This document shows, piece after piece, positions 5,533-13,465 of a DNA stretch of 13,582 nucleotides. The stretch lies in the NCBI GenBank assembly GCA_022827045.1, contig JAJDTQ010000079.1, positions 1-13,582 of the forward strand. Direction: 5' to 3'. Within the stretch, counting starts at the first letter, position 1, and each line of letters begins with the position of its first letter. The notes below the pieces were generated by a model. It ran no database searches. It was not told where the DNA came from and worked only from the letters and a program-made list of their open reading frames with translations. The position numbers and the translations under genes are program-made. Source of the stretch: Candidatus Binatia bacterium. GTDB lineage: Bacteria > Desulfobacterota_B > Binatia > UBA9968 > JAJDTQ01.

Positions 5533-7602
5533 TCATGGGCCCCTCTCGATGACGATGTTCCCGAACGTATCGACCGTGGCATGCTGCGACTCGGACAACA
5601 CCGTCGTCGCATCCAGCTGCTCGATCACGGCAGGCCCGTCTATCCGGTTGCCGGCCAGCAGCCGGCCCCGGTCCAGCACCACGGCCTCCAGGAACTCTCC
5701 GCGTTCCAGGTCGAACAAAGGCCGCCGGCCGATGACGGCATGCTCGACGCTTGCCTCTCCGGATTCCAGTGGCGGCGGCGTAAGCCGCGGCACGGCGATC
5801 TCCGCCAGCAGCCGGAACGTCACGATCTCGGCGTCCTCGTCCTTGGCGCTCAGCCCGTACACCTTGCCGTGGAGATCGTCGAAGGCCGCCTTGAGCCCGG
5901 CCTTGTCCGCCTCCACGATCTCCTGCTCCGGACAGTCCACCGAAAGCTCGTAACCCTGGTGCAGATAGCGCATATCGACCTGGCGCCTGAAAACCGCCTC
6001 CGAGAGCTCGAATTGCTCTTCGCGGATGTCCTCCTCTGCCCGGAGACGCAGCTCCTCGAAGCGCTGATTCATACGCGCGGGATCGTAGCCGCTCACCAGG
6101 CCGAGATCCGACAGCAGGTAGAGATGCCGCACCTGGGTCTGAAGCAGCCCCAGGGCGCTGTTGAGGCCGGGGTTCGGCGGCACCAGCACAGCGGGAATCC
6201 GGAGCTCGTCGGCCAGCACGCCGGCGTGCAGGGGCCCGGCGCCGCCGAAGGCCACCAGCACGAAATCGCGCGGATCGACGCCGCGGTACTGCAGCGCAAG
6301 CCGGAGCTCCACCGCCATATTGTTGTTGACGATCTTGAGAATCCCGGCCGCCGCCTCCACCGCGTCGAGGCCGAGGGGTTCGGCCAGACCCGTGCGGACG
6401 GCAGCCTCGGCGCGGGCGCGGTCCAGCCGCAGCCGCCCGCCGAGGGCGCTGCTGTCGCCCAGGGCGCCCAGCAGGAGGTTGGCGTCGGTCACGGTCGGCA
6501 GCTCGCCGCCCCTGCCGTAGCAGGCCGGTCCCGGGTCGGCGCCCGCGCTTTGCGGTCCGACCTTCATGAGGCCGTCGTTGCCGATCCAGGCGATGGTGCC
6601 GCCACCGGCGCCCAGGGTGTGGACGGCCAGCATCGGCGTCGCGAGGTCCTGTCCCGCGATCCGGCCGGCGGTGGTCTCCTCGGACCGCCCGTCGCGGATC
6701 ACGCTGATATCGGTGGACGTGCCGCCCATGTCGAAGGTGACGAGGTTCCTGCGTCCCAGCAGCGCCGCCAGCTCGATGCCGGACACCACCCCGGCGGCCG
6801 GACCCGAGAGCAGCGTCTGGTTGGGATAGCGTGCGCCGACGTTCATGCGCATCAGGCCGCCGTTGGACTGCATGAGGAAGATCTGAGGCGTCTCGATGCC
6901 GGCGGCCTGCAACCTCTCCACCAACCGCAACAGGTAGTCCTGCATGGACCGGCCCACGAAGGCATCGATGACGGTGGTGGAAAGACGGGGATACTCGCGG
7001 ATGGTGGGCAGAATGCGAGAGGAGACCGACACGCGCCACTCAGGCGCCATCTCGGAGATGATCGCCGCCGTCCTCTCCTCATGCTCGGAGTTACGGAAGC
7101 TGAAGAGATAGTTGACGGCCACCGCCTCGACTTCCTTCTCCCTCAGGCTTGCGACCGCGCGCCGGACGTCGTCCTCGTCGAGCGGCGTCTGCACGTTGCC
7201 GAGGTAATCGAGGCGCTCGGTAATTTCTTCGGTCAGCGACTGCGGGGCCAGGAGCGTGGGCTTGACGTAGAAGGGATCCGCCAGGTCCTCGGGCGCCGGC
7301 TGCGACCAGCCGCGCCCCTCGTAGACCGCCCGGAAGCCGCGGGTGATCAAGAGGCCGGTGCGCGCGCCCTTCCCTTCCAGGATGGCGTTGGTCGCCACCG
7401 TGGTGCCGTGGACCAGGAATTCGACGGCGGACGGGCCGACCCCGGACCGGAACAGCTCGTCCAGGGCATCCATCACCGCGGCCGACGGGTCATCCGGCCT
7501 CGACGGCACCTTGGCGATGCGCCGTTCGCCGGTGCCGGGATCGAACGCGATCAGATCGGTGAAGGAGCCTCCGGTATCGATGCCTACCATCCACGATGCC
7601 AT
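5533..7602 (-). CDS. hyuA: Hydantoinase/oxoprolinase subunit A (HyuA family)
   Basis: This 689-aa protein is the ATP-binding A subunit, with an actin/Hsp70-like nucleotide fold, that partners HyuB. Visible motifs are VGIDTGGSFTD (6-16, phosphate-binding loop of the Hydant_A_N domain), HGTTVATNAILE (65-76), the Hydantoinase_A core with SGPAAGVVSG (266-275), DMGGTSTD (291-298), GAGGGTIA (331-338) and SAGADPGPACYGRGG (352-366), then TDANLLLG and the C-terminal acetone-carboxylase-like domain. The start at 7602 (MASWMVGID) was chosen because the phosphate loop begins at once, as in the family, and GGGGGA lies just upstream; a longer in-frame extension overlaps the oxidoreductase gene and looks like out-of-frame coding. 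It lies 28 bp after the oxidoreductase gene and 22 bp before hyuB, so it is in an operon. Hydantoinase, oxoprolinase and acetone carboxylase cannot be told apart confidently; absence of a gamma subunit disfavors acetone carboxylase. Confidence 0.93.
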   Translation of the reverse strand: MASWMVGIDTGGSFTDLIAFDPGTGERRIAKVPSRPDDPSAAVMDALDELFRSGVGPSAVEFLVHGTTVATNAILEGKGARTGLLITRGFRAVYEGRGWSQPAPEDLADPFYVKPTLLAPQSLTEEITERLDYLGNVQTPLDEDDVRRAVASLREKEVEAVAVNYLFSFRNSEHEERTAAIISEMAPEWRVSVSSRILPTIREYPRLSTTVIDAFVGRSMQDYLLRLVERLQAAGIETPQIFLMQSNGGLMRMNVGARYPNQTLLSGPAAGVVSGIELAALLGRRNLVTFDMGGTSTDISVIRDGRSEETTAGRIAGQDLATPMLAVHTLGAGGGTIAWIGNDGLMKVGPQSAGADPGPACYGRGGELPTVTDANLLLGALGDSSALGGRLRLDRARAEAAVRTGLAEPLGLDAVEAAAGILKIVNNNMAVELRLALQYRGVDPRDFVLVAFGGAGPLHAGVLADELRIPAVLVPPNPGLNSALGLLQTQVRHLYLLSDLGLVSGYDPARMNQRFEELRLRAEEDIREEQFELSEAVFRRQVDMRYLHQGYELSVDCPEQEIVEADKAGLKAAFDDLHGKVYGLSAKDEDAEIVTFRLLAEIAVPRLTPPPLESGEASVEHAVIGRRPLFDLERGEFLEAVVLDRGRLLAGNRIDGPAVIEQLDATTVLSESQHATVDTFGNIVIERGP

Positions 7603-7630
7603 GGCGATCCCCCGGTTATGGCGCCCTTCC

Positions 7631-8635
7631 TCAGCGCGAGAGGTCCACCACCACGCGGCCGCGCACCCCGCCCTTGAGGATGCTCTCGATGTGGCCGTCC
7701 AGTTCGTCCAGCGTGCAGTCGATGGTGACGGCGTCGAGGTTGGGGAGCTTCCACTCGCCGGCCATCTTCTGCCACAGGGTGGCGCGGATGTCCGCCGGGC
7801 AGTCGGGGGTCGCAACGCCGATGAGGCGCACGTCGCGAAGGATGAAGGGGAAGACCGTGGTGTTCAGCTCGATCGAGGCCACGTTGCCGCAGCAGGTCAC
7901 CACGCCCCCGTACTTCGAGGCCTTGATGGCGGTGGCGAGGATGTTGCCGCCGACGGTGTCCACGACGCCGGCCCACAGCCCCTTCAGCAACGGCCTCCCG
8001 GACTGGTCGTCCGCTTCCTCGCGGGAAATCACGTCGGCCGCGCCCAGGCTCGTCAGAAAATCCTTCTCCGACTCCTTGCCGGTGGACGCCACCACCCGGT
8101 AGCCGGCCTGGGCCAGGATCGCCACGGCCAGGCACCCGACGCCGCCGGTGGCGCCGGTCACCAGCACGTCGCCCGATTCGGGCGTCACCCCGGACTCCTG
8201 GAGCCGCAGCACCGACAGGGCCGCAGTGAAGCCGGCGGTGCCGTAGACCATGCTCTCCTTGTGGCTCAACCCGTCCGGACGCTTCACCGCCCAGCCGGCC
8301 GGCACCCGCACGTACTCGGCGTAGCCGCCGTCGGTGTTGGAGCCCAAGTCGAAACCTGTGAGCACGACGTCGTCGCCCTTGGCGAAATCCGCGGAGCTGC
8401 TCTCCACCACCGTGCCCGCGGCGTCGATGCCCGGAGTGTGGGGAAAGTTGCGGGTCACGCCCTTGTTGCCGGAGGCGGACAGGGCGTCCTTGTAGTTGAG
8501 GGACGAATAGGCCACCGAAACGAGCAGGTCGCCTTCCGGCAGGTCGTCCACCGTCCTTTCGGTGATGGCGCGGGAGAAGGTCTTGTCCTCGTTCTCGCTG
8601 ACGACCATGGCTCGGAAACGGGTCGGGTCTGACAT
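7631..8635 (-). CDS. YhdH/AcuI-type NADPH-dependent quinone oxidoreductase (acryloyl-CoA reductase-like)
   Basis: This 334-aa cytosolic medium-chain dehydrogenase/reductase belongs to the YhdH/YhfP/AcuI group, whose characterised members reduce acryloyl-CoA or related enoyl/quinone substrates with NADPH. It shows the group motif SSLNYKDALSA (44-54), PGIDAAGTV (68-76), DGGYAEYVRVP (102-112), YGTAGFTAALSV (131-142), the Rossmann loop GATGGVG (161-167) and TGKESEKDFLTSLGA (185-199) next to the cofactor. Catalytic zinc ligands of alcohol dehydrogenases are absent, as expected. The start at 8635 has AAAGGAGC about 7 bases upstream; a 122-codon in-frame extension overlaps the Mo-hydroxylase gene and is rejected. 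It sits 26 bp after the Mo-hydroxylase gene and 28 bp before hyuA, implying a shared operon. The natural substrate is inferred only from context. Confidence 0.9.
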   Translation of the reverse strand: MSDPTRFRAMVVSENEDKTFSRAITERTVDDLPEGDLLVSVAYSSLNYKDALSASGNKGVTRNFPHTPGIDAAGTVVESSSADFAKGDDVVLTGFDLGSNTDGGYAEYVRVPAGWAVKRPDGLSHKESMVYGTAGFTAALSVLRLQESGVTPESGDVLVTGATGGVGCLAVAILAQAGYRVVASTGKESEKDFLTSLGAADVISREEADDQSGRPLLKGLWAGVVDTVGGNILATAIKASKYGGVVTCCGNVASIELNTTVFPFILRDVRLIGVATPDCPADIRATLWQKMAGEWKLPNLDAVTIDCTLDELDGHIESILKGGVRGRVVVDLSR

Positions 8636-8661
8636 GATGGGCTCCTTTCGGGTTCGGGTTC

Positions 8662-10959
8662 CTAGCCGGCGCTCTCGCGCTCCTGCAGCCGCTGCCAGAT
8701 CTTCGGGGGCGACAGCGGCAGGTCGCAGATTCTGAGCCCCACGGCGTCCTCCACCGCCGCGGCGATGGCCGACGCGGCCGGCAGCACGCCGCCCTCGCCC
8801 ATGCCCTTGGCGCCGAACGGACCGGGGCCGTTGCCGCTCTCCACCAACTCCGAAATGAAGTTCTCGGGCAGGTCGTGGAAGTTGGGCACGCGGTAGTCGA
8901 TGAGGTTCGGGTTCAGGAGCTGGCCGTCCTCGTACACCATGTCTTCCAGCAACGTGTGCCCGATGGCGAAAACCACCCCTCCTTCGTCCTGTCCCTCGCA
9001 CTGCAACGGGTTGATGGCGCGGCCCACGTCCGCCATGGACACGTACTTGAGGATGCGGACGACGCCGGTATCCGGGTCCACTTCCAGCTCGACGCCGCCC
9101 CAGCCCACCTCCCAGAAGGTGGTGGGGGAACCCAGCACCGCGGTCTTGCTCTTCTTGTCCTGGTACACGCCCCGGCCGACGATCTCGGTGGCGGAGCTGC
9201 CGAAGTACTCGGAGATGATGTCGCTATAGGCCACCCCGCGGCCCTTGCCGGCGCGCACCCGGCCGCCCTTGAGCGAGAGGTCGGCCGCCTTCTCACGCAT
9301 GACCTTGGCCGCAGCCTTGAGCAACTGCTTCTTCACGTCCTGGGCCGCCCGCTGGGTTGCCAGGCCCATGACCGTCATGGAGCTGCTGGCGCTGGTGGAG
9401 ACGTCGAACGGGGTGACGTCCGTATCCAGTTGGGCCACCGACACCTGCTCCAGCTCGATGCCCAGCTCTTCCGCCACCACCTGGCTGAGCGCCGTGCGAC
9501 ACCCCTGTCCCACCTCGACGGTGCCGGTGAGCAGCACCGCGCTCCCGTCCGACGACATCTTCACGGTGGCGCCGGCCACCTTGTAGGTGCCGCCGGCGTC
9601 CTTCAGGCACACGCTCAGCCCCTTGCCCACGTTGGGTCCGGAGGACTTCTTCCAGTCCAGCGCCCGGGCTACCTTGCGGAGCCCCTGCTTGAGGTCGCAG
9701 TCCACCGGCGTATCGCCGGGGGTGTAGGGCTCGCCCTTGTCCAGCAGGTTCTTGAGGCGGAATTCCAGCGGATCCATGCCGAGCCGCTTGGCGATCATGT
9801 CCGTCTGCGACTCGTAGGCCCAGGCCACCTGCACCGCGCCAAAGCCGCGGAAAGCCCCGGCCGGCACCGTGTTGCTGTAGACCCCGTGGGCGTCGATCTT
9901 CACGTGAGGCACGCGGTAGGGGCCCACGGCGCGGTAGCCCGCCTTCTGCGTCACTCGGGGGCCGGCGTCCGCGTAGGCACCGGTGTCCATGTAGACTTCC
10001 AGCTCCCGCGCCACCATCTCGCCCGTCTTGCTGACCCCGGTCTTGATGCGGATGCGCGCGGGATGGCGCGTCACGGTCTTGAAGCTCTCGTTGACGCTCA
10101 TGGCCAGCTTGACCGGGCGGCCGTTCCGCACCGACAGCGCCGCGGCGATGGGGTCGGCCTTGACGTAGAGCTTGCCGCCGTAGCCGCCGCCGACGTAGGG
10201 CACCACCACCCGCACCCGGTTGAGGGGCAGCTTGAAGATCCCCGCCAGATGGCCGCGCAGCGTGAACGGGTCCTGGCACGAGCTCCACACCGTCAGCCGC
10301 TCGCCGTCGTAGTGGGCGACGCAGATGTGGGGCTCCAGCGAGTAGTGCTGCACCTTGGAGAAGCGGAAGACGTCCTCGAAAATGTGGTCGGACTTGGCGA
10401 AGCCGTCATCCACGTCGCCACGGGAGTAGCCGAAGTGGTAGCACACGTTGGTGCCCTTGAAGCGCGCCGGCGCGCCGTAACTCGACCCCCGCAGCTCGGC
10501 CTTGGCCACGTCGCCCTCGTGCACCTGCGGCGCCCCCGGCGCCAAGGCGTCGTCGACGTTGTCCACGAACGGCAGCTCCTCGTACTCCACGTCGATGAGC
10601 GCCAGCGCCTCCTCCGCCACCAGCTCGTCCGCGGACAGCACCGCCGCCACCGGGTCGCCGACGTAGCGGACCTTGTCCGTCGCCACCACCGACTGGTCCT
10701 TGTAGGTGGCGCCGTACAGGTAGTTGAGATCGGTGATCTCGTCCCGGGTGAGGACGTCGATGACCCCGGGCAGGGCCCTCGCCTTGCCGGCGTCGACCTT
10801 GAGGATCCGCGCATGCGGCAGCGGGCTCCTCAGGATCTTCGCATACGCCATGCCCGGAAGCTCGATGTCCCCGGTGTAGAACGCCTTGCCGGACACCTTC
10901 TCCACCGCGTCGACCCGCATCGAATTGCGCCCGGCCACTGACAGTCGTTGTTTTCTCAT
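8662..10959 (-). CDS. Xanthine dehydrogenase-family molybdopterin-binding (large) subunit
   Basis: This 765-aa protein is a molybdenum-hydroxylase large subunit (xanthine dehydrogenase / 4-hydroxybenzoyl-CoA reductase / aldehyde oxidase type), which hydroxylates or oxidises aromatic, heteroaromatic or aldehyde substrates with water as oxygen source. The N-terminal a/b hammerhead domain (16-130) is followed by cofactor motifs: CQDPF (228-232), VGGGYGGK (256-263), GAFRGFG (368-374), EVGQG (482-486), the SASSSMT segment (523-529), and the catalytic glutamate E722 in AKGMGEGG. The GAFRGFG motif differs from the active-site loop of CO dehydrogenase (CoxL), so that role is unlikely. The ATG at 10959 has GGAGA about 7 bases upstream. 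The FAD and [2Fe-2S] subunits are not adjacent: neighbours are uup and the oxidoreductase. It must therefore use unlinked partners or work alone. The substrate is not identifiable. Confidence 0.92.
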   Translation of the reverse strand: MRKQRLSVAGRNSMRVDAVEKVSGKAFYTGDIELPGMAYAKILRSPLPHARILKVDAGKARALPGVIDVLTRDEITDLNYLYGATYKDQSVVATDKVRYVGDPVAAVLSADELVAEEALALIDVEYEELPFVDNVDDALAPGAPQVHEGDVAKAELRGSSYGAPARFKGTNVCYHFGYSRGDVDDGFAKSDHIFEDVFRFSKVQHYSLEPHICVAHYDGERLTVWSSCQDPFTLRGHLAGIFKLPLNRVRVVVPYVGGGYGGKLYVKADPIAAALSVRNGRPVKLAMSVNESFKTVTRHPARIRIKTGVSKTGEMVARELEVYMDTGAYADAGPRVTQKAGYRAVGPYRVPHVKIDAHGVYSNTVPAGAFRGFGAVQVAWAYESQTDMIAKRLGMDPLEFRLKNLLDKGEPYTPGDTPVDCDLKQGLRKVARALDWKKSSGPNVGKGLSVCLKDAGGTYKVAGATVKMSSDGSAVLLTGTVEVGQGCRTALSQVVAEELGIELEQVSVAQLDTDVTPFDVSTSASSSMTVMGLATQRAAQDVKKQLLKAAAKVMREKAADLSLKGGRVRAGKGRGVAYSDIISEYFGSSATEIVGRGVYQDKKSKTAVLGSPTTFWEVGWGGVELEVDPDTGVVRILKYVSMADVGRAINPLQCEGQDEGGVVFAIGHTLLEDMVYEDGQLLNPNLIDYRVPNFHDLPENFISELVESGNGPGPFGAKGMGEGGVLPAASAIAAAVEDAVGLRICDLPLSPPKIWQRLQERESAG

Positions 10960-10960
10960 G

Positions 10961-10976
10961 GGTGTCTCCGCACACC
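10961..10976 (-). promoter_or_regulatory. Small hairpin carrying the Mo-hydroxylase Shine-Dalgarno
   Basis: On the minus strand GGTGT-gcggag-ACACC forms a 5-bp stem whose 6-base loop contains the GGAG ribosome-binding sequence, ending one base before the ATG at 10959. It could modulate translation or expose the site. The stem is short, so this may be chance. Confidence 0.3.
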
Positions 10977-11009
10977 TTCTTATCGGAAGTTAAGGGGGCA
11001 GGCAATGTG

Positions 11010-12911
11010 CTAGCGCCGCTCCGCCTCCTCCTTCAGGGTCTCCAGCTCGGTCCAACGCTCCAGTGCCTCGTCGAGGGTCACCTTCGCGGTCTTGAGATCG
11101 TCCAGGACGGGCTGGACCTGGGCGAAGGGCCGCGCGTAGAAGTCCGGCTGCTGGGTCTTTTCCTCCAGCGTGGCCACCGCCTGCTCCATGGCTTCGATGC
11201 GGTCCGGGAGCTCGTCCAGCTCCCGTTGCAGATGATAGCTGAGCTTGGCCGGCCGGGAGCGCTCGCGTCGTTCCGGGAGCGGCTCCGGAGCGCCCTTGCG
11301 GTTGGGGTCGTCGGTGACGGCCAGTGCCTTGCCGCGGCGGAGCCAGTCGCTGTAGCCGCCGGCGTGGCGCTGGATCAGGCCGGTGTCCTCGAAGACCAGG
11401 GTGCTGGTGACGCAGTTGTCGAGAAAGCTCCGGTCGTGGCTCACCACCAGGAGCGTGCCGCGGTACCGCACGAGCTGCTCCTCCAGCACCTCCAGGGTCT
11501 CGATATCCAGGTCGTTGGTGGGCTCGTCCAGCACCAGCAGGTTGGCCGGCTGCGTCAGCAGCCGGGCCAGGATGACCCGGTTGCACTCGCCGCCGGACAG
11601 GGCCGCCACCGGGCTGAGCGCCCGCTTGGGGCTGAAGAGGAAACCCTTGAGGTAGCCCACCACGTGACGCGGCCGGCCGTTGACGAAGACGTGGTCGCGG
11701 CCGTCCGCCACGGTCTCGGCCACGGTCTTCTCCGGGTCCAGCTCCCGCCGCAGTTGATCGAAGTAGCCGATCTCCAGGTTGGCGCCCTGCTCCACGGTGC
11801 CGGAGTCGGGCGTGATCTCGCCCACCAGGATGCGCAAGAGCGTGCTCTTGCCCACGCCGTTGTTGCCGATGAGGCCGATGCGGTCGCCGCGCATGATGCG
11901 CAGCGACAGGCTCCGGATCAACGGCTCGCCGCCGTAGCCGTGGGTGACGTTGCGGAGCTCCACCACCTTGCGGCCGGACTGACCGCCGTGCTGCACGTGG
12001 ATGCGCGCCTGGCTCGGGGGCTTGAGGCGCTGGGCAGCCTCCTCCCGCATGGCCATGAGGGCGCGCACGCGGCCCTCGTTGCGCGTACGGCGTGCCTTGA
12101 TGCCGCGCCGGATCCACTCCTCCTCCTGAGCCAGCCGCTTGTCGAACAGCGCATTGCGCCGGGCGTCTTCGGCCAGGCTCTTCTCCTTGAGATCCAGGTA
12201 GTTGTCGTAGGTGCCGGGCCAGCTCGTGAGGCGGGTGCGGTCCAGCTCCACGATGCGGGTGGCGAGACGCCGGAGGAAGGCGCGGTCGTGGGTGATGAAC
12301 AGGACGGCGCCCGCGTAGTTGTAGACGCGGTCCTCGAGCCACTGGATGGTGCTCAGGTCAAGGTGGTTGGTGGGCTCGTCGAGGAGCAGTAGCTCGGCGT
12401 TGCCGACGATGGCCCGGGCCAGCCCTACCCGGCGCTGCCAGCCGCCGGACAGCTCTTCCAGCCGCCGGTCCGCCGGCAGGTCCAGCTCGCTAAGCACCGT
12501 CTCCACCCGCTGGTCCACGTGCCAGCCGCCGTGGGCGTCGATCTCCCGGTGCAACGCCTCAAGCTCCAAGAGGCCCTTGCGGTCCAGCGCCTCCCTGGAA
12601 CGCTGCTGGTAGAGGTCGATGAGGTCCTGCAGGTCGGCCAGCCCGGTGATGACGTACTCCCGCACCGTCTGCCCGAGCTCCTCGGGCAGCGCCTGCTCCA
12701 GCTCGCTGACGCGGATGCGGCTCTGGTAGTGGATCTCGCCGTGGTCGGGCTGGAGCCGGCCGGTGACGAGCCCGAGCATGGAGGTCTTGCCCGCGCCGTT
12801 GCGGCCGATCAGGCAGACCCGCTCCCCGGGCTCGATGGCGAACTCGGCGTGCGCCAGCAGCCGCTGGTCGCCCAGCTCCAGCGAGACGTCTTCGAAGCTG
12901 ACGAGGGGCAT
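11010..12911 (-). CDS. uup: Uup-type ABC-F ATPase
   Basis: This 633-aa soluble protein with two ABC domains and no membrane segments belongs to the ABC-F family; Uup-type members act on ribosomes and in replication-related processes and suppress transposon precise excision in E. coli. Domain 1: Walker A GRNGAGKT (36-43), signature LSGGWQR (154-160), Walker B LLLLDEPTNHLD (174-185), H-loop THDR (207-210). The interdomain P-site linker runs about 240-300, with WIRRGIKARRTRNEGRV, a pattern typical of Uup. Domain 2: GNNGVGKS (349-356), LSGGECNRV (438-446), LLVLDEPTNDLD (458-469), SHDR. A basic spacer and C-terminal coiled coil (about 553-633), characteristic of Uup, follow. The start at 12911 lacks a good Shine-Dalgarno but matches the family N terminus. 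It is 50 bp upstream of the Mo-hydroxylase gene on the same strand, so read-through is possible. Confidence 0.93.
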   Translation of the reverse strand: MPLVSFEDVSLELGDQRLLAHAEFAIEPGERVCLIGRNGAGKTSMLGLVTGRLQPDHGEIHYQSRIRVSELEQALPEELGQTVREYVITGLADLQDLIDLYQQRSREALDRKGLLELEALHREIDAHGGWHVDQRVETVLSELDLPADRRLEELSGGWQRRVGLARAIVGNAELLLLDEPTNHLDLSTIQWLEDRVYNYAGAVLFITHDRAFLRRLATRIVELDRTRLTSWPGTYDNYLDLKEKSLAEDARRNALFDKRLAQEEEWIRRGIKARRTRNEGRVRALMAMREEAAQRLKPPSQARIHVQHGGQSGRKVVELRNVTHGYGGEPLIRSLSLRIMRGDRIGLIGNNGVGKSTLLRILVGEITPDSGTVEQGANLEIGYFDQLRRELDPEKTVAETVADGRDHVFVNGRPRHVVGYLKGFLFSPKRALSPVAALSGGECNRVILARLLTQPANLLVLDEPTNDLDIETLEVLEEQLVRYRGTLLVVSHDRSFLDNCVTSTLVFEDTGLIQRHAGGYSDWLRRGKALAVTDDPNRKGAPEPLPERRERSRPAKLSYHLQRELDELPDRIEAMEQAVATLEEKTQQPDFYARPFAQVQPVLDDLKTAKVTLDEALERWTELETLKEEAERR

Positions 12912-12925
12912 GGTGGAGAAAGGGA

Positions 12926-12949
12926 CACCGGCGCCCGCTCAAGCCGGTG
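12926..12949 (-). repeat. Hairpin in the uup leader
   Basis: CACCGGC (12926-12932) and GCCGGTG (12943-12949) form a perfect 7-bp stem around a 10-base loop, ending about 15 bp before the uup start codon. Positions 12922-12930 (GGGACACCG) also match part of the right arm of the neighbouring palindrome (12995-13003). It lacks a following T-run. Confidence 0.5.
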
Positions 12950-12956
12950 CCGCCGC

Positions 12957-13008
12957 TAGTGTGGTGTCCCACGCAAGCGTCTACAAAGACGCGTGGGACA
13001 CCGCACTA
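12957..13008. repeat. 52-bp near-perfect palindrome between GYD and uup genes
   Basis: Left arm TAGTGTGGTGTCCCACGC (12957-12974) and right arm GCGTGGGACACCGCACTA (12991-13008) are inverted repeats with 17 of 18 matching. The 16-base centre contains a further GTCT/AGAC stem, giving an almost continuous hairpin. The unit is bounded by TA on each side (TAGTG...CACTA). There is no T-run on either side, so it is not a standard terminator. It could be a miniature inverted-repeat element with TA target preference (as known for IS630/Tc1-type elements), a REP-like unit, or a regulatory hairpin in the spacer between two co-oriented genes. The origin is inference. Confidence 0.75.
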
Positions 13009-13014
13009 AAGGTC

Positions 13015-13356
13015 CTACTTGCGGCCGCGAGCGGCGCGGGCTCCGGGCGGCCGGTAGGGCACCTTCTTCTTGACCGCCTCGTCCACCGTCTCCGGCGTGA
13101 TCAGCACGGTGGCCTTGACAGTGAGGGCGCCGGCATCGGCGATGTTGAGCGACACGGCCGTCGCCGTGGCGTCGTCGGGAAGATCGGCGATGATGTAGAG
13201 GTCCGTATCGCCGAAGGCGTAGTAGAGCCCCTCCACGCTGCCGCCCATTCCTTCGATGGTCTGGGTCAACGCCGCCCGCCGCCGGCTGCCGCCCTCCTTG
13301 AGCAGGCCCGGAAGCCCTTTCGCGGTGTACGAAGTGTGGAACATGTATTTGCCCAT
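13015..13356 (-). CDS. GYD-domain protein
   Basis: This 113-aa cytosolic protein belongs to the GYD-domain family (ferredoxin-like alpha/beta sandwich, roughly 95-110 aa), whose function is unknown. The fold is suggested by MFHTSYTAKGLPGLLKEGG (5-23), the helix RRRAALTQTIEGMGGSVEG (25-43), the signature strand YYAFGDTDLYIIADLPDD (45-62), in which GDTDLY takes the place of the GYD-like motif, and ALTVKATVLITPETVDEAVKK (77-97). A basic tail (RPPGARAARGRK) ends the protein. The ATG at 13356 has GGAGG about 8 bases upstream. It is probably its own transcription unit: a promoter candidate lies 30 bp upstream and a long palindrome follows its stop codon. Confidence 0.88.
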   Translation of the reverse strand: MGKYMFHTSYTAKGLPGLLKEGGSRRRAALTQTIEGMGGSVEGLYYAFGDTDLYIIADLPDDATATAVSLNIADAGALTVKATVLITPETVDEAVKKKVPYRPPGARAARGRK

Positions 13357-13385
13357 GGGATTACCTCCATACGTAGTAGTCTTGG

Positions 13386-13414
13386 ATGATGGGTGATGTA
13401 CCGTGTTTTTTCAA
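13386..13414 (-). promoter_or_regulatory. Candidate promoter for the GYD gene
   Basis: On the minus strand TTGAAA (13414-13409, 5 of 6 to TTGACA) is followed after 17 bases by CATCAT (13391-13386, 4 of 6 to TATAAT). The start codon is 30 bp further on, after a GGAGG ribosome binding site. Spacing and position are good, and the local sequence is A/T-richer than its surroundings. Confidence 0.4.
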
Positions 13415-13465
13415 GTTGGAAACGATCGTCCCGCTACGATGCCGCGGCGCGGCCCGCCTCTACCC

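Noticed and set aside
4104..5552. 482-codon plus-strand open frame opposite hyuB
   Set aside because: Antisense shadow with R/H/G/D-rich sequence; no start signal or domain.
5581..7677. 698-codon plus-strand open frame opposite hyuA
   Set aside because: It is antisense to the motif-rich HyuA and has an H/R/A/V-rich composition with no recognisable domain.
8875..10941. 688-codon plus-strand open frame opposite the Mo-hydroxylase gene
   Set aside because: Same pattern of GC-driven antisense openness; the minus-strand frame has complete cofactor motifs.
8662..10959. Carbon monoxide dehydrogenase large subunit (CoxL)
   Set aside because: The cofactor loop reads GAFRGFG rather than the CoxL active-site loop, and no coxM or coxS neighbours exist.
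10962..12392. 476-codon plus-strand open frame opposite uup
   Set aside because: Antisense to the two ATPase domains, low complexity, no motif.
11010..12911. Antibiotic-resistance ABC-F protein
   Set aside because: The linker pattern and C-terminal coiled coil fit housekeeping Uup better; nothing points to ribosome-protection resistance.
12957..13008. Intrinsic terminator of the GYD gene
   Set aside because: The hairpin is strong but no T-run follows on either strand; recorded as a palindrome instead.
13441..13453. Terminator after the alpha/beta hydrolase fragment (GCCGC-GGC-GCGGC)
   Set aside because: The stem is only 5 bp and has no T-run on the minus strand, so it does not qualify as an intrinsic terminator.
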